From contig JAGXHL010000080.1 in assembly GCA_024636215.1 (NCBI GenBank), forward strand, positions 1 through 31,375: a DNA stretch of 31,375 bases, read 5' to 3'. This DNA is from Deltaproteobacteria bacterium. Its GTDB lineage: Bacteria; Desulfobacterota; Desulfuromonadia; Desulfuromonadales; BM103. The position numbers and the translations under genes were made by a program. The notes below the pieces were generated by a model. That model worked only from the letters and a program-made list of their open reading frames with translations. It was not told the origin of the DNA and ran no database searches. This document shows, piece by piece, positions 16,871 to 23,621 of the stretch. Each line of letters starts with the position of its first letter. Positions within the stretch are counted from its first letter, which is position 1.

Positions 16871-17806
16871 ATGGAAACACGCTACCTGAACACTCTGGTT
16901 GCTTCCGTTGAGGCGGGGACCTTCTCCAGGGCCGCGGAAATCCTGCATATTACCCAGTCAGCAGTGTCGCAGCGGATCAAGTTTCTGGAGGACCATTTCG
17001 GTCAGCAGTTGCTGGATCGCTCCGGTCAGAGGCTTGCTCTAACCCCTGCGGGCAAGGTTGTTTTTTCCAAGGCCAGGGATATCCTCGACAAGGAGAAGGA
17101 GCTGCTGTCCTGTCTGCAGACCACCAATGCTAAAAAACGCCTCTCTATATGTTGCACGCCGACCTTCGGCATGGCCTATCTGCCGCAGGTTTTGAACGAA
17201 TTTCTGCGTGTGCATTCCGATATGAACGATCTCAAGTTTCTTTTCATGCAGCCGGAGCAGGCTCTGCACGGCTTGCGTCATGAGGAGTTTGATCTGGCTG
17301 TGATCGAACATCGCATAGATCTTGAGTTCGATGGGTTTAATCGCTATTCGTTACCTGATGACACGATGCTGGTCGTTGCTTCTCCTTCAATTGGGTTGTC
17401 GCATCTTGATGGTGTTGTGTCGCTGGAAGAGATTAAAGGCTTGCGGCTGTTTGCGCGACGTGATGGCTGCAGCTCAAAAGAACTGATGCGCAAAAACCTG
17501 GCGTTTTGCGGCTGCGATTTTGACGATTTTAATGGCATTGTTGTCTCTGATGATTTGCGCTTTACCCTGCAGTCGGTTCTGGCAGGAGACGGGATTTCGT
17601 ATGTGTCACAGGCCCTGGTCAGTAAATACCTGGCTTGCGGAGAGCTGATTGGCCTGCGTGTGGAAGGTTTTGATCATGCTCGCGGCAGAAGTGTGGTCGT
17701 TCTTCCCCAGCGCAGTGAAGACGTCCTCCTGAAAGAACTGCTGGACAGCATTTTTGAGGTGGTGTCGCCTTTCTGGAGGCCCACACTGGTCAGTCATTCT
17801 GCTTGA
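16871..17806 (+). CDS. LysR-family transcriptional regulator, divergent to the cytochrome-porin operon
   Basis: This is a 311-residue LysR-type regulator. The N-terminal winged helix-turn-helix occupies residues 1-60 (recognition region SRAAEILHITQSAVSQRI, then FLEDHFGQQLLDRSG and LTPAG), followed by a substrate-binding-like effector domain. The start is set by the family N-terminus; only a weak ribosome binding site precedes it. It is transcribed away from the decaheme-porin operon across a 235-bp gap with a T-N11-A dyad, the classical arrangement in which a LysR protein controls its divergent neighbour and itself. The ligand is unknown. Confidence 0.92.
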   Translation: METRYLNTLVASVEAGTFSRAAEILHITQSAVSQRIKFLEDHFGQQLLDRSGQRLALTPAGKVVFSKARDILDKEKELLSCLQTTNAKKRLSICCTPTFGMAYLPQVLNEFLRVHSDMNDLKFLFMQPEQALHGLRHEEFDLAVIEHRIDLEFDGFNRYSLPDDTMLVVASPSIGLSHLDGVVSLEEIKGLRLFARRDGCSSKELMRKNLAFCGCDFDDFNGIVVSDDLRFTLQSVLAGDGISYVSQALVSKYLACGELIGLRVEGFDHARGRSVVVLPQRSEDVLLKELLDSIFEVVSPFWRPTLVSHSA

Positions 17807-17892
17807 GGTTGCGCGCTGCTGGCGAGTTGCTGCTGAAGTTTAATCTGAGGCTCCATTTCAAGGGGGGCCGTTGTATTTTTTGAGGAGGGCAT

Positions 17893-18525
17893 ATGGACAA
17901 GCTTTTCAAGGGCATTGCAAGATTTCGCGAAGAAGACTTTGAAGCGCATAAAGAACTCTTTGAGTCTCTGGGGCGGACCCAGAAGCCACACACACTGTTT
18001 ATCGGTTGTGCCGATTCGCGAGTGGTTCCGGATTTGATTACACGGACCATGCCCGGTGAACTTTTCACTGTCAGGAATGTCGCCAATATTGTCCCGCCCT
18101 ATCGAATTACCGAGGAATATGCCGGCACGACTTCAGCAATAGAGTATGCGGTTCAGGCGTTGGGCGTGGAAAATATCGTCGTCTGTGGTCACTCCAATTG
18201 CGGAGGCTGTGCTGCAATGAACCAGTCTGAGGAAGAGTTGGCTCATCTCCCACATGTCAGGCGTTGGCTTGCGATTTCCTCAGAGGTCCGTAAACGCGTT
18301 GACCGTCAGCTGGGCTCAGGAGGGTCCGCGGAAAAACGTGAGTGGATGACCGAGCAAATCAATATCCTGGTGCAAATGCGCAATCTGCTCACCTACCCCT
18401 ATGTGGCAGAACGTTATAAACAGGGTTCTTTGAAGATTTATGGCTGGTACTACATCATTGAAACCGGTGAGATTTTTAACTTTAACGATCAAACCGAAAT
18501 CTTTGAGCTGGTGTCGGCTCCTTAG
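17893..18525 (+). CDS. Beta-class carbonic anhydrase
   Basis: The enzyme interconverts CO2 and bicarbonate with a zinc ion in the cytoplasm. The 210-residue protein has the zinc ligands C39, H100 and C103 and the catalytic D41/R43 pair in CADSRV, with HSNCGGC matching the second signature. GAGGAGG sits four bases before the ATG. It lies 86 bp after the LysR gene on the same strand and ends one base before the converging J-domain gene. Likely roles are bicarbonate supply for carboxylases or pH control. Confidence 0.94.
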   Translation: MDKLFKGIARFREEDFEAHKELFESLGRTQKPHTLFIGCADSRVVPDLITRTMPGELFTVRNVANIVPPYRITEEYAGTTSAIEYAVQALGVENIVVCGHSNCGGCAAMNQSEEELAHLPHVRRWLAISSEVRKRVDRQLGSGGSAEKREWMTEQINILVQMRNLLTYPYVAERYKQGSLKIYGWYYIIETGEIFNFNDQTEIFELVSAP

Positions 18526-18526
18526 C

Positions 18527-18835
18527 TCAACTCTCTTCATGTTCTTCTCGGCCACTCCAGACAGGATCCCAACCGAACTGGCGCTTTAGCCTTTCGCTCG
18601 GTGTCTGTTGCAGGAACTCCTCTTCACTGAAGCAAAACTGGTAGCCGCTGCAGTAGTCCATCAGCACCTCATAAGCCCAATTGATCTCGCGGATGGCATT
18701 TAGGTCCGCATCCTTTGCATGGTCAGGGTGATGGTGTTTGACTAAGGTCCTGAACCGGGCTCTGATCTGTTTGAGGGTGGCTCTCTCCTCCAATTGAAAT
18801 ATTGCAACGGCCTTTCTGAAGTCCTGATAAGTCAT
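18527..18835 (-). CDS. Small J-domain (DnaJ-like) protein
   Basis: This 102-residue protein consists mostly of a J domain, the part of Hsp40 co-chaperones that stimulates DnaK ATPase. Helix II carries RARFRTLVKHHHPDHA with the required H36-P37-D38, and helix III follows with INWAYEVLMDY. There is no Gly/Phe region, zinc finger or C-terminal substrate domain; the tail (about 40 residues) is unassigned. The frame is open nine codons further upstream, but AGGAG before the ATG at 18835 and the domain start favour the shorter form. Partner and substrate are unknown. Confidence 0.85.
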   Translation of the reverse strand: MTYQDFRKAVAIFQLEERATLKQIRARFRTLVKHHHPDHAKDADLNAIREINWAYEVLMDYCSGYQFCFSEEEFLQQTPSERLKRQFGWDPVWSGREEHEES

Positions 18836-18965
18836 TTTTTTTACGCTCCTTTCGTATCCCAATACAGAGCAGGTAGTAGAACAGCAGATTGCATGTCATT
18901 TCAAGTGGTAAGAACACCTCTGCTGATTAAGGGACAGGTTTGCGAGACTATGTTCTATTATATGT

Positions 18966-18994
18966 GGTAATAATTACCTTGAAAAATATATAAT
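18966..18994 (+). promoter_or_regulatory. Palindrome GGTAATAATTACC next to a TATAAT box
   Basis: A perfect 13-bp palindrome (18966-18978) lies at the position a -35 box would take relative to TATAAT at 18989-18994. The pair is about 55 bp before the 57-codon gene. An activator or repressor site is plausible; the regulator is unknown. The gap 18863-19048 holds nothing else that I can support. Confidence 0.4.
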
Positions 18995-19048
18995 AAGAGT
19001 TATCCTTAGCCTGTCGTCAACTTCAGTGCTCGTTCTAAGGAGGCTCTC

Positions 19049-19222
19049 ATGGAAGATCTCTGGCGGATTAAAGGTTCTGCGGTCGATATGAAAGATCTGG
19101 CTGATCTTGCTGAATATCACCGTTTCCTTGATCGTTTTAATGCGGAGGAGGCCAGCGATAACAAGAATAACCTGCTCTACGGAGAGGCCCGCTTGCGACC
19201 GGCCGATAAAGTTGATCCTTAG
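19049..19222 (+). CDS. Small conserved-looking protein of 57 residues, function unknown
   Basis: An ATG with AAGGAGG seven bases upstream opens a 57-codon frame (starts MEDLWRIKGSAVDMKDLADL, ends LRPADKVDP). The peptide is charged and predicted largely helical, without a signal peptide, membrane segment or cysteines. The combination of a strong ribosome binding site, ordinary codon use for this genome and an upstream palindrome/TATAAT region argues for a real gene. I do not recognise a family. It lies 147 bp before the branched-chain aminotransferase gene on the same strand and might share a transcript with it. Confidence 0.65.
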   Translation: MEDLWRIKGSAVDMKDLADLAEYHRFLDRFNAEEASDNKNNLLYGEARLRPADKVDP

Positions 19223-19369
19223 GAGTATCCGACTGACTACCGGGCAATCTTTTTTTGGGTGAGTTCAGGCAGTTCCGGCTTAAGCTCTTGCGCAAATGTT
19301 TCGCCCTGTGCTAAAAAATATAGCTTGAAGTCTTTGTAAAACAGCACTTTTAGAGAGGACGACAAGCGC

Positions 19370-20437
19370 ATGGATCTGCAAGTTCTGCCCCTGGAAAAGC
19401 TCAAGCCTCGTCCTGATGACGAACAGGCATTGGTTTTCGGCAAGCAGTTCACCGACCGCATGTTCGTGATGAACTACAAGACCGGACAGGGCTGGCATAA
19501 TGCCCGCATTCAACCGTATCAACCCTTCTCTCTCGATCCTGCCTCCATGGTGTTTCATTACGCTCAGGAGATATTCGAGGGCTTGAAAGCGTTCCGGCGA
19601 CCGGATGGACAGATAGCGCTTTTCCGGCCGATGGATAACTTTATTCGTTTCAATCACAGTGCTCGCCGCATGTGTATGCCAGAGGTCGATGCGGCCTTTA
19701 TGCTGAAGACTCTGAAGGCTTTAATCCGCCTTGAGGCGGACTGGGTTCCCCATAATGAGGGCACCAGTCTCTATATCCGGCCGACCATGATTGCTTCGGA
19801 GCCGATGCTGGGTGTCCGACCTGCCGAAGAATACCTTTGCTACATTATTGTCTGTCCGGTTGGTGCTTATTACAAGGGCGGTCTTGCTCCTGTAAAGATC
19901 TGGATATCCGATCACTACGTGCGTGCCGCCTATGGTGGCACCGGTGAAGTGAAAACCGGAGGCAACTACGCCGCTAGTTTGTATGCTGCGCGTGAAGCGG
20001 CTGAGAAAGGCTACGATCAGGTCCTGTGGCTCGACGCCAAAGAGAAAAAATACGTCGAAGAGGTGGGCAGCATGAATATCTGCTTTGTCTATGATGGCAA
20101 GCTGGTGACCTCTCCGTTGAAAGGCACGATCCTGGACGGTATTACCCGCCGCTCGGTGCTGGAGTTGGCCCGTTTCAACGGCATCGAAGTTGAAGAGCGC
20201 GCCCTGACGGTTGACGATATCTTTAGCGGGGTCGAAAGTGGCCGGATCACGGAAGCTTTTGGCACCGGCACGGCGGTCGTGATCTCACCTGTCGGCCAGT
20301 TTACCTATAAAGAGCGGACGGTTGTCCTGGGTGATGGCAAGACGACGGGTCAAGTGACGCAGGAACTGTATGATACCTTGACCGACATCCAGTATGGCCG
20401 CATGCCGGACCCGCATGGCTGGGTTGATCTGCTCTGA
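19370..20437 (+). CDS. ilvE: Branched-chain amino acid aminotransferase (class IV, PLP)
   Basis: This enzyme exchanges amino groups between glutamate and the keto acids of valine, leucine and isoleucine. The product has 355 residues, the length of the larger BCAT II group also found in mitochondria. Key features are FEGLKAFR near residue 70, the R/Y phosphate-site segment, the PLP lysine K195 in GEVKTGGNYAAS, and EEVGSMNICFVY. The start at 19370 has AGAGGA ten bases away, slightly far. A strong terminator follows. The neighbouring glutamate synthase supplies its amino donor, which fits the linkage. Confidence 0.93.
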   Translation: MDLQVLPLEKLKPRPDDEQALVFGKQFTDRMFVMNYKTGQGWHNARIQPYQPFSLDPASMVFHYAQEIFEGLKAFRRPDGQIALFRPMDNFIRFNHSARRMCMPEVDAAFMLKTLKALIRLEADWVPHNEGTSLYIRPTMIASEPMLGVRPAEEYLCYIIVCPVGAYYKGGLAPVKIWISDHYVRAAYGGTGEVKTGGNYAASLYAAREAAEKGYDQVLWLDAKEKKYVEEVGSMNICFVYDGKLVTSPLKGTILDGITRRSVLELARFNGIEVEERALTVDDIFSGVESGRITEAFGTGTAVVISPVGQFTYKERTVVLGDGKTTGQVTQELYDTLTDIQYGRMPDPHGWVDLL

Positions 20438-20462
20438 CCTGTCTTAAAAAATCAAGTTTGGA

Positions 20463-20500
20463 AAACGCCTCCTGTGCCAGCACAGGGGGCGTTTGTGTTT
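20463..20500 (+). terminator. Terminator after ilvE
   Basis: A 14-bp stem with one G-U pair (AAACGCCTCCTGTG at 20463-20476 and CACAGGGGGCGTTT at 20481-20494) and a 4-nt loop is followed by GTGTTTTAT. Confidence 0.88.
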
Positions 20501-20650
20501 TATGTTACTCACTCCGATTCATATTTTACTTAATCATTATATTAGCTCCACTGTAACGCGGTCTGGCAGGGCCTCTTTACTGAAAATAAGTACAATGACT
20601 ACAGAGACTTGAAGATGTTTTAATGCAACTTATCTGAACTGGCTGTTATG

Positions 20651-20666
20651 TGGCATGCTGATTGCT
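20651..20666 (+). promoter_or_regulatory. Sigma-54 (RpoN) promoter of the glutamate synthase operon
   Basis: TGGCATG, four bases, TTGCT matches the -24/-12 consensus with exactly ten bases between GG and GC. The transcript would start near 20677, leaving a leader of about 95 nt. An upstream dyad TACT-N7-AGTA (20578-20592) could bind an enhancer protein; I found no classical NtrC site. RpoN control is expected for ammonia assimilation. The rest of 20501-20772 shows no gene. Confidence 0.75.
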
Positions 20667-20772
20667 AAATAGTCCCCATCCGAAAACCCCAAACCACAAA
20701 AGCGCCCGCGTTACTGCTTGCCTGGAGGTCTGCCAACACAGGGGTTTAATGAACGTTCAGGAGGTCCTCTTT

Positions 20773-21879
20773 ATGTGCCGTATTGGTGCAATTAAAAGTT
20801 CAAACTATGTCCATCCCAGTCTTGCGCTGAAGTTGATGGAGTCACAACAGAAAGGTCATGACAACTCCGGCTTTGCCATGGTCATGCACAATCTCGGCGG
20901 TCTCTTCGAAAACTACAAACATCTGCCTACGCTCTCCATGGCCTGTACGGACGAGGGTCTCAAGCTCGCCGAGGATATGCTGCACGAGGCAGGTTTCCAG
21001 CGGGTCATGCAGTGGGTTCCGGAAACTGACCCGCAGCCGGGTCTGGATATTCATGCCATGCCGAACTATGTGTTCGAGACGTTCGATTATCCCCGTTATT
21101 TCCGTAACGACGCCCAGAAAGACAAAGAGGAGCTGCTCCTCGATATGCGTCTCAAACTGCGCAAGGCTCTTGAGCAGGATGAGCAGGGCTTTGTCTACTC
21201 CTTCTGGCCCGATGTCGTTACCCTCAAGGAGATAGGCGATCCGCGCGATATCGGAACCTACTTCAAGCTTTGGACACCGGACGAGAAGTTCACGGCCAAG
21301 GTGATCACGGCCCAGTGTCGTCAGAATACCAATTACGATATCGTGCGGTATGCCGCTCATCCCTTTTTCATGCAGGGCTATACGGCGCTGGCCAATGGCG
21401 AGAATACTTTTTATCTGAAAAACGTCGAAGCGCAACGCAAACTGCATCGCGGTTATATCGGCTTTGAATCCGACTCCCAATGCTTCCTCTACACGCTGCA
21501 TTATGTGCATCGGGAATTGCACTGGCCGCTGCGATATTACAAGCATGTGGTCACGCCTTTGCCTTTCGGTGACCTGGAGCAGCGCGAGGACAAAGAGCAG
21601 TTGCTGGCGATGCGTCAGTCCTTGGCGCATCTGGAGATCAACGGTCCCAATACCATCATCGGGGTGTTGCCCGACTTCACCATGTTCACCTGCTGCGACG
21701 CCAAGAAGCTGCGCCCGGTCGTAATTGGTAGAACCGATGACACCGTGGTGATCTCCTCAGAAGTCTGCGGTATCAACGATATCCTGCCTGAACGCAACTG
21801 GGAAACCGATATCTATCCGCATGAGCGCGAAATCGTCGCCGTTGACAATGACCTGGAGGTGCAGCGATGGAGACAATGA
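20773..21879 (+). CDS. Glutamate synthase, glutamine amidotransferase (class II) subunit
   Basis: This is the ammonia-releasing domain of glutamate synthase as a separate 368-residue protein. The start at 20773 gives Met-Cys at the N-terminus: Cys2 would be the class-II amidotransferase nucleophile once Met is removed (MCRIGA). AGGAGG is spaced eight bases before it. The frame is open 37 codons further upstream, but that would bury the Cys and overlap the sigma-54 promoter. KGHDNSGFAMV near residue 30 corresponds to the family RGxDSxG loop. It is the first gene of a three-gene operon; the FMN subunit gene overlaps its end by 13 bp. Confidence 0.88.
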   Translation: MCRIGAIKSSNYVHPSLALKLMESQQKGHDNSGFAMVMHNLGGLFENYKHLPTLSMACTDEGLKLAEDMLHEAGFQRVMQWVPETDPQPGLDIHAMPNYVFETFDYPRYFRNDAQKDKEELLLDMRLKLRKALEQDEQGFVYSFWPDVVTLKEIGDPRDIGTYFKLWTPDEKFTAKVITAQCRQNTNYDIVRYAAHPFFMQGYTALANGENTFYLKNVEAQRKLHRGYIGFESDSQCFLYTLHYVHRELHWPLRYYKHVVTPLPFGDLEQREDKEQLLAMRQSLAHLEINGPNTIIGVLPDFTMFTCCDAKKLRPVVIGRTDDTVVISSEVCGINDILPERNWETDIYPHEREIVAVDNDLEVQRWRQ

Positions 21880-23510
21880 GAGTCCAGCATGTCACACCGA
21901 ACGACATGCCCTGGAAAATCAGATATGACGCCAGTCGCTGTACGCTCTGCGGCTCCTGTGTCTCGGCATGTTCCTTCCGGGCCATCGCATGCAAGGTGGA
22001 GCGTCGCCGCATGGTTTTCTCCGAAGGGGAAATGCCCGACCCGCAACAGCGCTTCTCCGCGGTACCGGTGATTCGTCAGGTTAAGGACGTGCAGCACTAT
22101 TGTCGTGGTTGTGGCATTTGCGAGAAGGTCTGCCCGAACGATGCCATTTCACCAGAGCGTAACCAGGATACCCGACATCCGATCATTACTCGCTGTCTTG
22201 GCGGTGATTCGATCAAGCGTGGCGGGCGTAAAAATCTTGAGTCATCCGTGCGTACCCTCGACAAGATGCGCATCGGTCGTATTTCGCAGATGACCGACCC
22301 GAGTCTCGATGCTCAGCGGCACACCTTCGATCTGCTCGCACCCTTTGGCCGCATCATGCCCGCCCAGACTCTGCCCTTCAGCGTCGACGACCAGGACAAT
22401 CTGCAGGTGGAAGCCGCCATGCCGCCGGTGCGCTGGATCTACCCGGTGATTATCGGCGACATGTCCATCGGGGCTCTCTCCTGGCGGATGTGGGAAGCGG
22501 TTGCCATGGCTGTTGGTTATCTCAATGAAGAGTGCGGCATGCCGGTGCGCATGTGTTCAGGCGAAGGGGGTGTGCCTGTGCGTTTGCTCAAGAGCAAATA
22601 TCTCAAGTACATGATCCTGCAGATAGCCTCCGGTCATTTCGGCTGGAATCGGATCGCCAAGGCGATGCCGCACATGGTCGAAGATCCGGCCGGTGTTCTG
22701 ATCAAAATCGGCCAGGGTGCCAAGCCCGGCGATGGCGGCCTGCTGCAGGCCGGCAAGGTCGCCGAGCATATCCAGGCGATTCGCGGCGTGCCCAAGGCTG
22801 ACCTGCTCTCGCCACCGAACCATCAGGGCCTTTATTCTATCGAAGAAAGCGTGCAGAAGATGTTTCTTTCCTTCAACGCGGCCTTCAAGTTCCGGGTGCC
22901 GGTTGCGATCAAGGTTGCGGCATCGGCAACCTCTGTGAGCGTCTTCAACAACCTGGTGCGTGACCCTTACAATATTGTCGGTGGATTCTTTCTTGATGGG
23001 ATCGATGGCGGAACCGGAGCCGCCCACGAGGTGTCCCTCGACCATACCGGGCACCCGATCGTATCCAAACTGCGTGACTGCTACCAGGCCGCCACGGCCC
23101 AGGGCCGTCAGGGGCAGATTCCCCTCTGGGCAGCCGGGGGGCTCGGCAAAACCGGTGATTTGGCAGCCGATGCTTTCAAGATGATGTGTCTGGGTGCCAA
23201 CGGCGTTTTCACCGGCAAGTTGATTTTGCAGATGGCCGGTTGCGTCGGTAATGATATGGGTCGTTGCAACGCCTGTAACACAGGCCTTTGCCCGGTTGGA
23301 ATTACCACCCAGGAAGAGCAGCTGGTTCATCGTCTCGATGTCGATCGTGTCGCCGAGAATATCGTCAACTACTTCCTGGCAATGGACACCGAATTCAAGA
23401 AACTGATGGCGCCGATCGGCAATTCATCCTTGCCGGTCGGTCGCTCCGACGCCCTGATCTCAACGGACAAGGCCGTCGCCGACAGGCTTGATATTCAGTA
23501 CGTGTGTTAA
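21867..23510 (+). CDS. Glutamate synthase, FMN-binding catalytic subunit with N-terminal ferredoxin domain
   Basis: This subunit joins ammonia to 2-oxoglutarate and reduces the product to glutamate on FMN. It has 547 residues. Residues 20-95 hold two [4Fe-4S] motifs (C25, C28, C31, C35 with the usual CxxCxxC; C79, C82, C85, C89). The FMN barrel follows from about 150, with conserved GQGAKPGDGG, the FLDGIDGGTGAA glycine loop, and near the end GRCNACNTGLCPVG, the cysteines of the [3Fe-4S] cluster. GGAGGT six bases before the ATG at 21867 fixes the start; a second ATG at 21876 is too far from it. Such a fused ferredoxin is typical of archaeal-type and Desulfuromonadales enzymes, not of the E. 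coli enzyme. Confidence 0.93.
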   Translation: METMRVQHVTPNDMPWKIRYDASRCTLCGSCVSACSFRAIACKVERRRMVFSEGEMPDPQQRFSAVPVIRQVKDVQHYCRGCGICEKVCPNDAISPERNQDTRHPIITRCLGGDSIKRGGRKNLESSVRTLDKMRIGRISQMTDPSLDAQRHTFDLLAPFGRIMPAQTLPFSVDDQDNLQVEAAMPPVRWIYPVIIGDMSIGALSWRMWEAVAMAVGYLNEECGMPVRMCSGEGGVPVRLLKSKYLKYMILQIASGHFGWNRIAKAMPHMVEDPAGVLIKIGQGAKPGDGGLLQAGKVAEHIQAIRGVPKADLLSPPNHQGLYSIEESVQKMFLSFNAAFKFRVPVAIKVAASATSVSVFNNLVRDPYNIVGGFFLDGIDGGTGAAHEVSLDHTGHPIVSKLRDCYQAATAQGRQGQIPLWAAGGLGKTGDLAADAFKMMCLGANGVFTGKLILQMAGCVGNDMGRCNACNTGLCPVGITTQEEQLVHRLDVDRVAENIVNYFLAMDTEFKKLMAPIGNSSLPVGRSDALISTDKAVADRLDIQYVC

Positions 23511-23518
23511 ATGCAGAG

Positions 23519-23611
23519 GCTGGAGACTGGGGGCTGGGGTCTGGTTAAATCCAGCCCCCAGCCCCCAGCCCCTAATCCCCAGTCGCCAGCCCCAAGCCCC
23601 CAATCCCCAAG
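23519..23611. repeat. C-rich repeat block with strong hairpin between glutamate synthase genes
   Basis: The 111-bp gap before the third gene contains an 18-bp stem with one mismatch (23527-23544 with 23551-23568, loop TTAAAT). The C-rich strand carries seven runs of four or five C between 23555 and 23608, in units such as CCCCAGC, CCCCAGT and CCCCAAT. The opposite strand could fold into G-quadruplexes. The units resemble the heptamer STRR repeats of cyanobacteria. Confidence 0.85.
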
Positions 23612-23621
23612 GGTTAAAACT

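Noticed and set aside
20501..20650. A classical NtrC binding site upstream of the sigma-54 promoter
   Set aside because: No TGCAC-N7-GTGCA-like sequence is present; only the TACT-N7-AGTA dyad was found.
20662..20772. Start of the amidotransferase subunit at 20662
   Set aside because: It would overlap the sigma-54 -12 element and hide the N-terminal nucleophile Cys; the start at 20773 has a strong AGGAGG.
20842..21630. A 262-codon minus-strand frame inside the amidotransferase gene
   Set aside because: It is a mirror of the coding strand without family motifs or a binding site.
23519..23611. The C-rich block as a CRISPR array
   Set aside because: The units are 7-8 bases, irregular and without spacers of constant length; no cas gene is present.
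23511..23621. Pro-rich N-terminal extension of the third glutamate synthase subunit
   Set aside because: The extension is encoded by the C-rich repeat, begins directly after a stop codon without a binding site, while the ATG at 23622 has AAGGG and matches the domain start.
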